Shown piece by piece: positions 24,398 through 33,821 of a stretch of DNA of 64,000 nucleotides. The DNA is from Korobacter sp963703075. Its GTDB lineage: Bacteria; Acidobacteriota; Terriglobia; Terriglobales; Acidobacteriaceae. Each line of letters opens with the position of its first letter. Positions within the stretch are counted from its first letter, which is position 1. The stretch covers positions 4,092,001 to 4,156,000 of the forward strand of contig OY969786.1 of the NCBI GenBank assembly GCA_963703075.1, given 5' to 3'. The notes beneath the pieces were generated by a model that was not told the origin of the DNA, did not search any database, and saw nothing but the letters and a program-made list of their open reading frames with translations. Made by a program: the position numbers and the translations under genes.

Positions 24398-26596
24398 ATG
24401 CCAGCCACGGGCAACAGTTTGCAAACGTCTCTCAAGGCCGTCGTCCTGGCGGCTGGGAAAGCCTCGATTCGAGAGGGGCGGCCGCTGGTCCTGGAAAACC
24501 TGGGAGAGCGGAGCATCCTGCAGTGCGTGCTGGCCAACGCGCTGGAACTGGTCGCGGCGAAAGACCTTTACGTAGTGGAAAACGGACAGGCGGGGCTGCG
24601 GGCGATCGATCCGGAGCTGCACTATGTTCTGCAAAAATCCGCAGCTGGCACCGGGGATGCAGTGTTGCAGCTGGTCAAAGAGATCGATGGTTTCCAAGGA
24701 ACGCTGCTGATTCTTTACGGGGACACGCCGCTGTTCCGCAGCGCCTCGTTACGCGGGATGTTGAACCGGCACCGGCTGCGGAATGCCCATCTGACGCTGC
24801 TTACGGCGGAGGTGGATCGTCCGCTGCCCTACGGGCACATCATCCGCAACAACACCGGCCAGATTATCGACATTATCGAAGACAGTGCGGCCTCGCCGGA
24901 GGTGCGCGCGATCCGGGAGATCAACGTAGGCGCGTATGTGGTGGAGTTCCCGGTGATCGCGGCGGCATTGAAACATCTTTCGCCCTCGCCGGTGGATGGC
25001 GAATACCGGCTGACGGACTGTGTGCACGAGCTCATCCGATCGGGGCTGAAGGTGGAGAGCTACCGGCTTTACGACCAGGACGAGGTGCAGGGGATCAACA
25101 CCGAAAAGGACTTGGAGCACGCGCAATTCATCCTGGAGAAACGGTTATTCCATCCGCGGCGGCAGGAAGAACAAAACATCGTAGTGTTCGGAACGGGCGG
25201 CTGGCGAGCGCTGATTGGGGAAGGATTCACGCTGCACAATGTGCGGCGGCTGGCACAGGGACTGTGCAATGGAATCATCCGGCGGGGAGAAGAAAGCCGG
25301 GGAGTGATTGTCGGTTACGACCGGCGTTTCCTTTCGCGGCAGGCGGCGGAAGCAGCGTCGGAGGTATTCGCGGGAAACAATATTCCGTGCGTGCTGCTTC
25401 CGGAAGATGCGCCTACGCCGCTGATCAACTATGCGACGGCCGTCAAGGGTTCGGCCTATGGACTGGCATTCACGGCGAGCCACAATCCGCCGGAGTGGAA
25501 CGGGCTGAAGGTGTTCAACGGCGATGGGTCGCTGCTGCAGGACGAGATCACGCGGGAGATCGAGAAAGAAACGAACCGGCTGACGTCGCAGGACGTGGTG
25601 AAGCTGGAATTGGATGTGGCGCTGGCATCGGGCATCGTGACGAAGCAGGACTTCACCAATCAGTATGTGGACGCGATCGAGGGCCTGGTGGATATGGCGG
25701 CAATTCGCGAGGCGGGGTTGCGGCTGATCGTGGATCCGATGTACGGGGTAGGGCAACTCACGCTGGGAACGGTGCTGACGGAGGCGCGATGCCGGGTCAC
25801 GTTCATTCACGAACGGCATAACCCGTTATTCGGGGGACGCTCCCCGGCGCCGAATGAAGATGCGCTGCGGGTGCTGAGCTCCGAGATGCAGGAGCGCAGC
25901 TACGATCTTGGGTTGGCGATGGATGGGGATGCGGACCGGGTGGCGATCCTCGACGAATGCGGGCGTTACATTGCCATCAACGACATTTTGGTTTTGCTGT
26001 ACTGGTATTTGCATGAGGTGCGCGGGCAGCGGGGCGGGGTGGTCCGCAACCTATCGACCACGCACATGCTGGACAGGCTGGCACGCCAACTGGGCGAGCA
26101 GTGTTATGAGAGGCCGGTAGGATTCAAGCACATTGCGGCCGCGATGGTGGAGCACGACGCATTGCTGGGAGGCGAATCGTCGGGAGGGTTGACGATTCGC
26201 GGGCACATTCTTGGCAAGGACGGGATTTTTGCCTGCGCCCTGGTGGTCGAGATGCTCGCCCGCACGGGCCGCAAGGTTTCGGAATTGATGAGCAACGTCT
26301 ACGAAAAGATCGGCCGCCTCTACTTTATGGAAGAGAGCCTGCCAGCCACGCCGGAGATGCGGATTGCGGTTCCGCAGAGGATGAAGAGCTCGGCGCTCGG
26401 GGCGGTGGGCGCGTACAAGGTGATCAGTACCTCGTTCATGGATGGCATCAAGCTGCTGTTCGAGAATGATAATTGGGCGCTGCTGCGTTTCTCGGGGACA
26501 GAGCCGGTGCTGCGGCTCACGGTGGAAGCGGACAGCGAAGACAAGGCGCGCGAGCTGCTGCAGTGGCTGCGACAGTTTGCGACCGCGGAAAAATAA
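24398..26596 (+). CDS. Nucleotidyltransferase-like / phosphohexomutase fusion protein
   Basis: A 732-residue two-module protein. Residues 1-240 resemble a GlmU/glucose-1-phosphate thymidylyltransferase fold: LKAVVLAAGKASI, KSAAGTGDAVLQLV, LLILYGDTPLF, then DGEYRLTDCVHELI and GINTEKDLE. Residues 260-730 form a phosphomanno/phosphoglucomutase: GTGGWRALIGEGF, active serine in AFTASHNPPEWNG, metal loop MDGDADRVAI, sugar loop GGESSGG and tail LRFSGTEPVLRL. The start at 24398 has AGGAAG upstream. The nucleotidyltransferase signature is degenerate (no GTRM arginine and no PK lysine), so the N-half may be regulatory. It probably interconverts hexose phosphates feeding nucleotide-sugar synthesis. Confidence 0.85.
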   Translation: MPATGNSLQTSLKAVVLAAGKASIREGRPLVLENLGERSILQCVLANALELVAAKDLYVVENGQAGLRAIDPELHYVLQKSAAGTGDAVLQLVKEIDGFQGTLLILYGDTPLFRSASLRGMLNRHRLRNAHLTLLTAEVDRPLPYGHIIRNNTGQIIDIIEDSAASPEVRAIREINVGAYVVEFPVIAAALKHLSPSPVDGEYRLTDCVHELIRSGLKVESYRLYDQDEVQGINTEKDLEHAQFILEKRLFHPRRQEEQNIVVFGTGGWRALIGEGFTLHNVRRLAQGLCNGIIRRGEESRGVIVGYDRRFLSRQAAEAASEVFAGNNIPCVLLPEDAPTPLINYATAVKGSAYGLAFTASHNPPEWNGLKVFNGDGSLLQDEITREIEKETNRLTSQDVVKLELDVALASGIVTKQDFTNQYVDAIEGLVDMAAIREAGLRLIVDPMYGVGQLTLGTVLTEARCRVTFIHERHNPLFGGRSPAPNEDALRVLSSEMQERSYDLGLAMDGDADRVAILDECGRYIAINDILVLLYWYLHEVRGQRGGVVRNLSTTHMLDRLARQLGEQCYERPVGFKHIAAAMVEHDALLGGESSGGLTIRGHILGKDGIFACALVVEMLARTGRKVSELMSNVYEKIGRLYFMEESLPATPEMRIAVPQRMKSSALGAVGAYKVISTSFMDGIKLLFENDNWALLRFSGTEPVLRLTVEADSEDKARELLQWLRQFATAEK

Positions 26597-26680
26597 TCGT
26601 TCATCGCGATGGGTGAACGCGGAAAATGTCTTCGCCATGCGTCGCCACGAAGTTCTCCAATATAGGACAATAACTGCGGC

Positions 26681-27616
26681 ATGAGTGACCAGGTGGTGGT
26701 CCGTTGCAGGGACCTGCGCAAAACGTATGAGGGCAACGTCGAGGCGGTGCGCGGACTCGACCTGACCATCTACGCCGGACAATGCTTTGGGCTGCTCGGT
26801 CCCAACGGCGCGGGAAAGACGACGACGATCGAGATCCTGGAAGGACTACTCTCAGCGACCGCCGGGGAAGTGGAGATCCTGGGGCAGACATGGAAGAAGA
26901 ATGCCCGCGCGTTGCGGGAGATGATCGGCATTTCGCTGCAGGAGACGCGTCTCAGCGAGAAGCTTACAGTGCGGGAGACGGTCAGCTTGTTTGCCGGCTT
27001 TTACAAGCAATCTCGACCGGTGGACGAGGTGCTCGAGGAATTGTCGTTAACTGAGAAGGCGAACGCCCGCGTGGGCAAGCTTTCCGGCGGACAGAAACAG
27101 CGGCTGGCGATTGCGACGGCGCTGGTTTCGAACCCACGCATTCTTTTTCTGGATGAACCGACGACCGGGCTCGATCCGCAGAGTCGTCGACAGGTGTGGG
27201 AGATCGTGCGGCGCTTCCAGGAGTCGGGCGGGACGGTGCTGCTGACCACGCACTACATGGACGAGGCAGAGCGGCTGTGCGATTACATCTCGATCATTGA
27301 TCACGGGAAGGTGATCGCGGCGGGAACTCCGGCGGAGCTGATTGCCGGCATGGGCGGACACCATCGGGTAGAGTTTGCGCTGGAAGCGGAAGGGGTGGAT
27401 GGCGCGGAGTTGTGGCGCACCCTGCCGGGAGTTGGTGGAGTGCACAAGGATGCAGGTATCACCGCACTTACGGTGGAAGAGCCGCATCTCACGATCCCCG
27501 CGCTGCTGGCGATGGTGAACCAGCGCGGATGGAAGCTCAGCCAACTGACCACGCGGCAGTCGAGCCTGGAAGACGTGTTTGTGAACCTCACCGGACGCCA
27601 TTTGCGAGAGGAATAA
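26681..27616 (+). CDS. ABC transporter ATP-binding protein (ABC-2 exporter)
   Basis: A 311-residue ATPase subunit. The Walker A is GPNGAGKTT at about 43-51, the Q-loop is in GISLQETRLSEK, the signature is LSGGQKQRLAIA, the Walker B is RILFLDEPTTGLDPQ and the H-loop is LLTTHYMDEAERL. The C-terminal 90 residues (VEFALEAEGVDGAELWRTLP through SLEDVFVNLTGRHLREE) are the extension seen in drug/lipid exporters of the DrrA/NodI/CcmA type. It is separated by a single base from the permease gene at 27618 and forms one transporter with it. The substrate is unknown. Confidence 0.94.
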   Translation: MSDQVVVRCRDLRKTYEGNVEAVRGLDLTIYAGQCFGLLGPNGAGKTTTIEILEGLLSATAGEVEILGQTWKKNARALREMIGISLQETRLSEKLTVRETVSLFAGFYKQSRPVDEVLEELSLTEKANARVGKLSGGQKQRLAIATALVSNPRILFLDEPTTGLDPQSRRQVWEIVRRFQESGGTVLLTTHYMDEAERLCDYISIIDHGKVIAAGTPAELIAGMGGHHRVEFALEAEGVDGAELWRTLPGVGGVHKDAGITALTVEEPHLTIPALLAMVNQRGWKLSQLTTRQSSLEDVFVNLTGRHLREE

Positions 27617-27617
27617 C

Positions 27618-28697
27618 ATGGCGAAAGAGTTTGGGAAGCCGATGAACCATGGGCGCTGGAGCGGATACACCGGGCTTCTCGCGGTGCGGATGAAGGAGTT
27701 GTTCCGCGAGCCGGAAGTGGTGTTCTGGATTTTCTTGTTTCCGATTTTGCTGGCATTCGGGCTGGGGATTGCTTTCCGAAACCATCCGGCGGAGAAAGTG
27801 AATGTCGTGTTTGCGCAGCAGGAAGGTTCAGAGCGCCTCGAGCAACTGTTGAAGGCGGGGCCTGATGCGGAGAAGTTCAATATCCAGGTGCAAGCGCCGG
27901 AGCAGGCGGCCAACAGTTTTCGTCTCGGAAAAGTCGACCTGGAAATCCTGCCGAATGCGGAGGGCGGCGCCGAATACGTGTACGACCCGTCGCGCCCGGA
28001 GAGTGTCCTGGCACGGAACGTGGTGGATGACGCATTGCAGGCGGCGGCGGGACGCAAGCCGGTGCTCGCCAGTTCTTCGCGCATCAACACCGAACCGGGG
28101 AGCCGTTACATCGATTTCCTGATTCCCGGGCTGCTGGGGATGAACCTGATGGGTTCGGGGATGTGGGGGATCGGATTTGCAATCGTCGATATGCGGCAAC
28201 GCAAGCTGCTGAAGCGGTTTGTGGCCACCCCGATGCGGCGCGGCGATTTCCTGCTAGCCCTGGCTTCGAGCCGTTTACTGCTGATGATCCTGGAACTGTT
28301 CATCGTGCTCGGTTTTGGGGTGCTGATGTTCCACATGCGAGTGATGGGATCGTGGCCGGCGATCCTGCTGGTGAGCTGCCTGGGAGCGATGACCTTCGCG
28401 GGCTTGGGGCTGCTGACCGCAAGCCGGGCGGAGAAGATCGAAACGGCGAGCGGGATCATGAACGTGATCATGATGCCGATGTGGATTTTTTCCGGCATCT
28501 TCTTCTCGTACGAACGCTTTCCGGCAAAGGTGATTCCGTTGATTCGACTGCTGCCGCTGACGGCCCTGAATGACAGCCTGCGGGCGGTAATCCTCGAGGG
28601 ACGATCCCTCGGATCGCAGACAGTACCTCTCGTGGTGCTCTGTCTTTGGGGAGGATTGTCATTCCTGGTTGCGGTGCGGATGTTCCGATGGACATAA
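27618..28697 (+). CDS. ABC-2 type transporter permease
   Basis: A 359-residue permease. A cytoplasmic start leads into a first helix (VVFWIFLFPILLAFGLGIAF). A periplasmic domain of about 130 residues follows, and then five more helices in the C-terminal half (YIDFLIPGLLGMNLMGSGMW, LLMILELFIVLGFGVLMF, a short helix at SGIFFSYERFP, and a last one before MFRWT). This is the ABC-2 membrane layout used for export of drugs, lipids or polysaccharides. It partners with the ATPase encoded one base upstream. Confidence 0.9.
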   Translation: MAKEFGKPMNHGRWSGYTGLLAVRMKELFREPEVVFWIFLFPILLAFGLGIAFRNHPAEKVNVVFAQQEGSERLEQLLKAGPDAEKFNIQVQAPEQAANSFRLGKVDLEILPNAEGGAEYVYDPSRPESVLARNVVDDALQAAAGRKPVLASSSRINTEPGSRYIDFLIPGLLGMNLMGSGMWGIGFAIVDMRQRKLLKRFVATPMRRGDFLLALASSRLLLMILELFIVLGFGVLMFHMRVMGSWPAILLVSCLGAMTFAGLGLLTASRAEKIETASGIMNVIMMPMWIFSGIFFSYERFPAKVIPLIRLLPLTALNDSLRAVILEGRSLGSQTVPLVVLCLWGGLSFLVAVRMFRWT

Positions 28698-28794
28698 TGC
28701 TGACAGGTGGCGCAACTTTCCCGCGGATGAGGGTTTATAGATGGTGAGTCCAAGGGAGTTGTGTCGCACACGGCTCACGATGGAGTGAACTCGA

Positions 28795-29373
28795 ATGCGT
28801 AAGCATTTTTCTGGTTTTTGCTTTGTTTTGACGTTAATCGCAGCTTTTTGTAGCGTTCCCTCTGCCGTGGCACAGGAGCCCGGGCCGGGACCTGAGCCAG
28901 AGATGCAGGGGAACGGCGTGAGTGCCGGCGGGAAGTGGATGGTCTTCGAATCGGAAGACAAAATGACGGCGGCAAAGCTGGTCCGCTTTGAGCTGGATTC
29001 CGACAATACGCTGCCGGACAGCGACCGCCGGTCGAAGATTATTCTTTACTGCCGCAACGGGAAGCTCGAGCTGAGCGATTTCCATCCGAACCTGCGGATG
29101 TCAGGGCCGAACCGTCCGGGTTTCTGGGGCCAGCCGCAGATGGAGGTCACGGTACGCGTGAACAATTCTCACGATCACAAGGGCTGGAACTGGGTACGCG
29201 GGCAATTCCTCTCGATGGATAAAGGCACCACGCGAGAGCTGATCGGGGCGGATGTCTTCAAGGTTGAATTCATGGCGTCGCGCCGGGGACCGCAAATCGC
29301 AGAGTTCTCGCCAGCAGGACTGGACCTGCACAAAGTCAAGCACGCCTGCGACATTACGCCGAAGAAGCCGTAG
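28795..29373 (+). CDS. Secreted hypothetical protein
   Basis: A 192-residue exported protein. The signal peptide (basic MRKH, hydrophobic core, cleavage after AVA at about residue 26) is followed by a Gly/Pro-rich linker EPGPGPEPEMQGNG. A soluble domain with KWMVFESEDKMTAAKLVRFE, KIILYCRNGKLELSDFHPN and MEVTVRVNNSHDHKGWNW comes next. The charged, beta-rich pattern suggests a periplasmic binding fold. No catalytic signature or family name can be given. It lies alone between the ABC-2 exporter and the large permease; a link with either is not demonstrated. Confidence 0.7.
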   Translation: MRKHFSGFCFVLTLIAAFCSVPSAVAQEPGPGPEPEMQGNGVSAGGKWMVFESEDKMTAAKLVRFELDSDNTLPDSDRRSKIILYCRNGKLELSDFHPNLRMSGPNRPGFWGQPQMEVTVRVNNSHDHKGWNWVRGQFLSMDKGTTRELIGADVFKVEFMASRRGPQIAEFSPAGLDLHKVKHACDITPKKP

Positions 29374-29566
29374 ATTCTGCAGCGATGGGGTAAGAAACGG
29401 GGAGCGTCGTCTCGATGCTCCCCGTGCCCGCACCAACCCTATCCGGTTTCCAACTCCCCTGCTTCATGAAGTCCACCCGCGTAGTCTCAACAAACAGTTT
29501 ACAAAGTTGCAGGACCACCTGGGATGCTGCACGGGCGTATCGTAACTCGTGCGAAGAGGTGATCGC

Positions 29567-31981
29567 ATGGACCGGTTGCTGCAGGACATCAAATTCGGAA
29601 GTCGCACCTTGTTGCGCACGCCCAGCTTCACCATTGTCGCTGTGCTCACGATCGCGCTGGCGGTCGGGGCGAATACCGCGATGTTTAGCGTGGTCAACGC
29701 AGTGCTTCTGCAACCGCTGCCGCTGCATCAACCCGATCGCGTGATGGCGGTGTGGCAAATCGATCCCAATGGCAGCCCGAACGCTTTTACCACACCAAAT
29801 TTTGTGGAATGGAAGCGACAGGGAGGCATGGCGGGCGAGATGGCAGCGTTTTCGCCCTCGGCGTATAACCTGGCCGACAACGGCACCCCGGAACGGGTGC
29901 TGGGCGGGTATCTGTCTTACGAGATGCTGTCCGTCTTCGGAGTACAGCCGGTGCTGGGCAGGAATTTCACAACCGACGAGGATCGCCCAAACGGCGCTCC
30001 GGTCGCGCTGCTGAGCGATGGTCTGTGGCGCACCCGCTTCAATGCCGACCCGAATATCCTCAGCCGGACGGTGAAGCTCGATGGGCTTGCCTACACGATC
30101 GTGGGTGTGATGCCGGCGAATTTCTATGTACTCAATCGAACCGAGCTGCTGTGGACGCCACTGAAACTCGATCCGAACGATCCGTCGAAGTCGCGCCGCA
30201 TCCATTGGATGTGGGCATTTCTGCGGCTTCCGAATGGCATCGCGGAAAAGCAAGCGCAATCCGAGCTGAATGGGATGGCGGCACGACTGAAGAAGCAGGA
30301 CCCGAGCGGGGATGCGGCACTCGGCCTGCAACTGCAGTCGATGCCGGAATTCGTGTACGGCAGTGTGCGTCCGGAACTCCTGCTGCTGATGGGATCGGTC
30401 GGCCTGGTGCTGCTGATCGCGTGCGCGAATGTCGTCAACCTGTTGCTGGCGCGCGGTGCCGGACGCCGGGCAGAGCTTTCGGTGCGCAGCGCACTGGGCG
30501 CGCCTCGTTCCCGGCTCATACGGCAGTTGCTCACGGAAAGCCTGGTTTTGTCGGTGGTTGCAGGAGGGCTGGGCCTGGCCCTCGGGGCACTCTCGCTGAA
30601 ATTTCTGCTGGCAATTCATCCGACCACTATTCCGCGCGTGCAAGAGGTCCGAATCGACGGCTGGGTGCTGGGTTTCACCGGGACGCTATCGGTGCTGGTT
30701 GGCCTACTGTTCGGACTTGTTCCGGCGCTGACGGCCTCGCGAACCAACATAAGCGAAGTTCTCAAGGAGGGAATGCGGACCTCCAGTGGACGGATCGGGA
30801 AGCAGCGCTCGGCGGTAATTTTCGCCGAGACTGCGCTCGCGTGCATGCTGTTGATCGGCGCGGGGCTGGCCATCAAGAGCCTTTGGGTGCTGCATAAGGT
30901 CGATCCGGGATTTAATTCACACGGCATGACCGCTATACGCATTTCAGTGCCGCGCAGCATCGCGGCCGAGCGCATCCCGGATTTCTATCGCCAGGTCTTC
31001 GAGCGAGTGCGTACGTTGCCCGGGGTGCAGTCCGCAACGATTGCCCGAGACCTTCCGATGAGCGGGACGGATCCATCGATGCCGATCACCCTCGAGGGAA
31101 ACACGCCAAAGCTCGGGCCGGGCGAGGTCATCACGCGTTTTCGTGCCGTCGCGCCGAATTACTTCCATACCCTGCAAATTCCGCTTCTCCGCGGACGCGA
31201 GTTCGAGGATGACGACACCGGCACCTCTCTCCAAGTGGCGATTGTGAGCGAGATGCTCGCCAAGCGGTATTGGCCGAATGAGAATCCGATCGGCAAGCGG
31301 CTGAGGCCGGAAATTCCGAACGCGCCCTTCTACACGGTGGTGGGCGAAGCCGCCGACGTGCGGCATTGGGGTCTGGACGTAGAACTGGAACCGACCGCGT
31401 ATTACCCGTATACGCAAGTCCCGGCCACGATGCTGCCCCTGCTGGAAAAGAACATGAGCATCGCGGTGCGAGGAAACGCGACGGGAATTGTTCCGTCGGT
31501 GCGGGCGGCAGTGGGCGAGATTGACCGGACGGTTCCTATCTTTAACGTGCATACGATGGACGAACTGTTCGCCGACTCAGGGTCGGAACGACGATTCGAC
31601 ATGGCATTGTTGTTGAGCTTTGCCGGGCTGGCCCTGGTGTTGTCTGCAATCGGGGTCTACGGAGTGATTGCCTATTCTGTCGCGCAGCGCACCCGCGAAA
31701 TTGCTATCCGCATGGCGGTGGGCGCGCAACGTTCCGAGGTGCTGCGTCTGGTGCTGGCCCAAGGGACAAAGCTGGCAGGCGCAGGCGTGATTGCCGGAGC
31801 CATCGGGTCACTTGCTTTGTCGAAGCTGATGGCGAGCCTGCTGTACGAGGTGAACCCGCGAGACTTGCTGACGTTTTGTACCGTGCCATTGATCCTGATC
31901 GCGGTGATTTTAGTGGCGAGCTATGTGCCGGCTCGACGCGCGGCATCAGTGCAACCGAATCGTGCCCTGCGTTACGAGTAG
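29567..31981 (+). CDS. MacB/FtsX-type ABC permease of the acidobacterial duplicated permease family
   Basis: An 804-residue permease with two duplicated MacB-type halves. The N-terminal helix TIVAVLTIALAVGANTAMFS and the LLQPLPLHQPDR motif are hallmarks of the ADOP (acidobacterial duplicated orphan permease) family. A periplasmic core domain follows, with FGVQPVLGRNFTTDEDRPNG. Then come two FtsX blocks of three to four helices (about 280-430 and 690-800) with ARGAGRRAELSVRSALGAPR and QRTREIAIRMAVGAQRSEVL. There is no ATPase gene beside it, as is usual for ADOP. The start at 29567 gives MDRLLQDIKFGSRTLLRTPS, the canonical N-terminus. Function is unknown, probably mechanotransmission or export. 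Confidence 0.93.
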   Translation: MDRLLQDIKFGSRTLLRTPSFTIVAVLTIALAVGANTAMFSVVNAVLLQPLPLHQPDRVMAVWQIDPNGSPNAFTTPNFVEWKRQGGMAGEMAAFSPSAYNLADNGTPERVLGGYLSYEMLSVFGVQPVLGRNFTTDEDRPNGAPVALLSDGLWRTRFNADPNILSRTVKLDGLAYTIVGVMPANFYVLNRTELLWTPLKLDPNDPSKSRRIHWMWAFLRLPNGIAEKQAQSELNGMAARLKKQDPSGDAALGLQLQSMPEFVYGSVRPELLLLMGSVGLVLLIACANVVNLLLARGAGRRAELSVRSALGAPRSRLIRQLLTESLVLSVVAGGLGLALGALSLKFLLAIHPTTIPRVQEVRIDGWVLGFTGTLSVLVGLLFGLVPALTASRTNISEVLKEGMRTSSGRIGKQRSAVIFAETALACMLLIGAGLAIKSLWVLHKVDPGFNSHGMTAIRISVPRSIAAERIPDFYRQVFERVRTLPGVQSATIARDLPMSGTDPSMPITLEGNTPKLGPGEVITRFRAVAPNYFHTLQIPLLRGREFEDDDTGTSLQVAIVSEMLAKRYWPNENPIGKRLRPEIPNAPFYTVVGEAADVRHWGLDVELEPTAYYPYTQVPATMLPLLEKNMSIAVRGNATGIVPSVRAAVGEIDRTVPIFNVHTMDELFADSGSERRFDMALLLSFAGLALVLSAIGVYGVIAYSVAQRTREIAIRMAVGAQRSEVLRLVLAQGTKLAGAGVIAGAIGSLALSKLMASLLYEVNPRDLLTFCTVPLILIAVILVASYVPARRAASVQPNRALRYE

Positions 31982-31990
31982 CGAAGCATC

Positions 31991-32021
31991 CGGCAAGTTC
32001 CAGCAACCCTCGGACTTGCCG
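31991..32021. terminator. Stem-loop between convergent genes
   Basis: CGGCAAGTTCC and GGACTTGCCG pair over ten bases with one bulge. The hairpin sits between the convergent ADOP permease and the sorbosone-dehydrogenase-like gene and could serve both strands. There is no T-run of note. Confidence 0.5.
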
Positions 32022-32035
32022 AATGCAAACGCAGG

Positions 32036-33670
32036 TTATTGATGGCTAACGCGCCAGATGGAGTCCGAGCCGTCGTCGCTGACCAGCAGCGAACCGTCGG
32101 GAGCGACGGTGACTCCGACGGGACGTCCCCAGACATTGCCTTCCGGAGTGACGAAGCCGGTGAGGAAGTCCTCGTATTCGCCGGTCGCGTGGCCGGTCTG
32201 GTGCATTGGGACGCGAATCACTTCATACCCAACCCGAACTGACTTGTTCCAGGAACCGTGCTCGGCGGCGAAAATGTCGCCCTGGTATTCCGCGGGAAAT
32301 TGCTTGCCGTTGTAAAACGTCATCTCCAGCGAAGCGTTGTGCGGCTGCAGCAGGACATCAGGCACAAGAACTTTGTTCTTCAGTTCGGGATGCTTGCCCT
32401 GATGGCGGGGATCCTGGTGGTCGCCCATGTAGAACCACGGCCAGCCGTAGAAGCCGCCTTCCTGCACATGGGTAATGTAGTCGGGCACGAGGTTGTCTCC
32501 GAGGCCATCGCGTTCGTTGACCGAGCACCATAGCTCACCGGTTTTCGGATTGACTTCGAGGCCGACGGGATTGCGAATGCCCGACGCGTAGACGTGCAGG
32601 CCGGAGCCATCGGGCTTGGCGACGAGAATGTCTGCCCGATTTTTTTCGCCGGGGTGAGTGTCGGGGTCATCGACGTTGGAGCCAGAGCCAACTGAAACGA
32701 ACATCTGCTTGCCGTCGAGACTGAAGCGAACATCGCGGGTGGAATGGCCGCCGGTCGGCAGATCAAACAAATGCTGAGGCTCGCCGCGAGCCTTGAGATC
32801 GCCATTCTGGTACGGAATGCGCACCAAGCCATTGGTGTTTCCGATATAGATCCATTGGGGATCCGGCCCGGGCGGGTAGAAGGCGATGCCGAATGGCTCT
32901 TCGAGACCGCTGGCGAACACCGATGTTTGTTGGGGCTTGCCATCGGCGGTCATACCGCGAAAGATCTTGATATTCCCCGCACCCATTTCGGCGAGAAAGA
33001 TGTCGCCGTTGGGGGCAGTGCGAATGAGACGGGGACCGTTGAGACCGCTGGCGAACAAGTCGACCTTGAAGCCGGGCAGGGTTTGAGGCCATGCATTCGC
33101 GGGGCGCTTCGCCACGCTAGGGCCATTATTCGCAGACTTCGTTGCGTAGGGCTGAGGCAGGTCGTTCACCGTGATCTTGCGGACGGTTCCGGGCTTCTCG
33201 TCGCGGAAATCGATGAACGGACCATTCTTGTTCGCGGTTGGCAGACTGGCTGGGGAACTTGCGGCCGCGGGCGCGGCGGCGGCACCGGCTGTATTAATGG
33301 CTTTCACGTAGCTGACAATCTGCCAGCGTTCCTTGGTAGGAAGACCGCCCCAGGCAGGCATGCCGTCATCGGCGGCTCCCTTGGTGATGAACCAGAAGAC
33401 CTCGCCATCGGTTACTTCCTGCGTCGGGCCGGCCTTCAAGGACGGAATATTGCCTGTTCCTCCTCCAGCAGGACCGTGACAGGAGGCGCAACTCTGGGCG
33501 TAGAGCTTCTTGCCGGCGTCGATGGCGCTCGGCTGGCCAGCGTAAGGGTTCTTGGCCTCGATCGCCGAGGCGGGCGCGCCGTGAAAGGATCCACCTTGTG
33601 CCGCGGCGAAAACGGTGACGAGCAATGTGAAGGCGGCTACAGGAAAAAAGAGCGATCGAGCAAAGCGCAA
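32036..33670 (-). CDS. Cytochrome c / glucose-sorbosone dehydrogenase fusion protein
   Basis: A 544-residue periplasmic protein. Its signal peptide (FARSLFFPVAAFTLLVTVFA) is followed by a c-type cytochrome domain (about 40-130), with heme motif CASCH and axial Met in MPAWGGLPTKERWQIVSYVK. After a Pro/Ala linker comes a six-blade beta-propeller of the glucose/sorbosone dehydrogenase family (about 195-540), with FLAEMGAGNIKIFRG, GIRNPVGLEVNPKTGELWCS and AAEHGSWNKS. Such proteins oxidise sugars or aldoses with PQQ and pass electrons to the heme. The TTG start is supported by GGAGG five bases upstream. The ligand residues for PQQ cannot be assigned by eye, so substrate is open. Confidence 0.88.
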   Translation of the reverse strand: MRFARSLFFPVAAFTLLVTVFAAAQGGSFHGAPASAIEAKNPYAGQPSAIDAGKKLYAQSCASCHGPAGGGTGNIPSLKAGPTQEVTDGEVFWFITKGAADDGMPAWGGLPTKERWQIVSYVKAINTAGAAAAPAAASSPASLPTANKNGPFIDFRDEKPGTVRKITVNDLPQPYATKSANNGPSVAKRPANAWPQTLPGFKVDLFASGLNGPRLIRTAPNGDIFLAEMGAGNIKIFRGMTADGKPQQTSVFASGLEEPFGIAFYPPGPDPQWIYIGNTNGLVRIPYQNGDLKARGEPQHLFDLPTGGHSTRDVRFSLDGKQMFVSVGSGSNVDDPDTHPGEKNRADILVAKPDGSGLHVYASGIRNPVGLEVNPKTGELWCSVNERDGLGDNLVPDYITHVQEGGFYGWPWFYMGDHQDPRHQGKHPELKNKVLVPDVLLQPHNASLEMTFYNGKQFPAEYQGDIFAAEHGSWNKSVRVGYEVIRVPMHQTGHATGEYEDFLTGFVTPEGNVWGRPVGVTVAPDGSLLVSDDGSDSIWRVSHQ

Positions 33671-33821
33671 GCGTACCTCCGAGTCAACCGAAAGCTAAAA
33701 GAGTATTACCGTGCCGACGACACGGGGACTTAGCAACATTGGATTATCGCAAGACATCCGGCGATGCCGCCGGCAGCGCTTTTTTCGGGAGCGATTCTGC
33801 TTTCACCAGATGAGAAGAACG

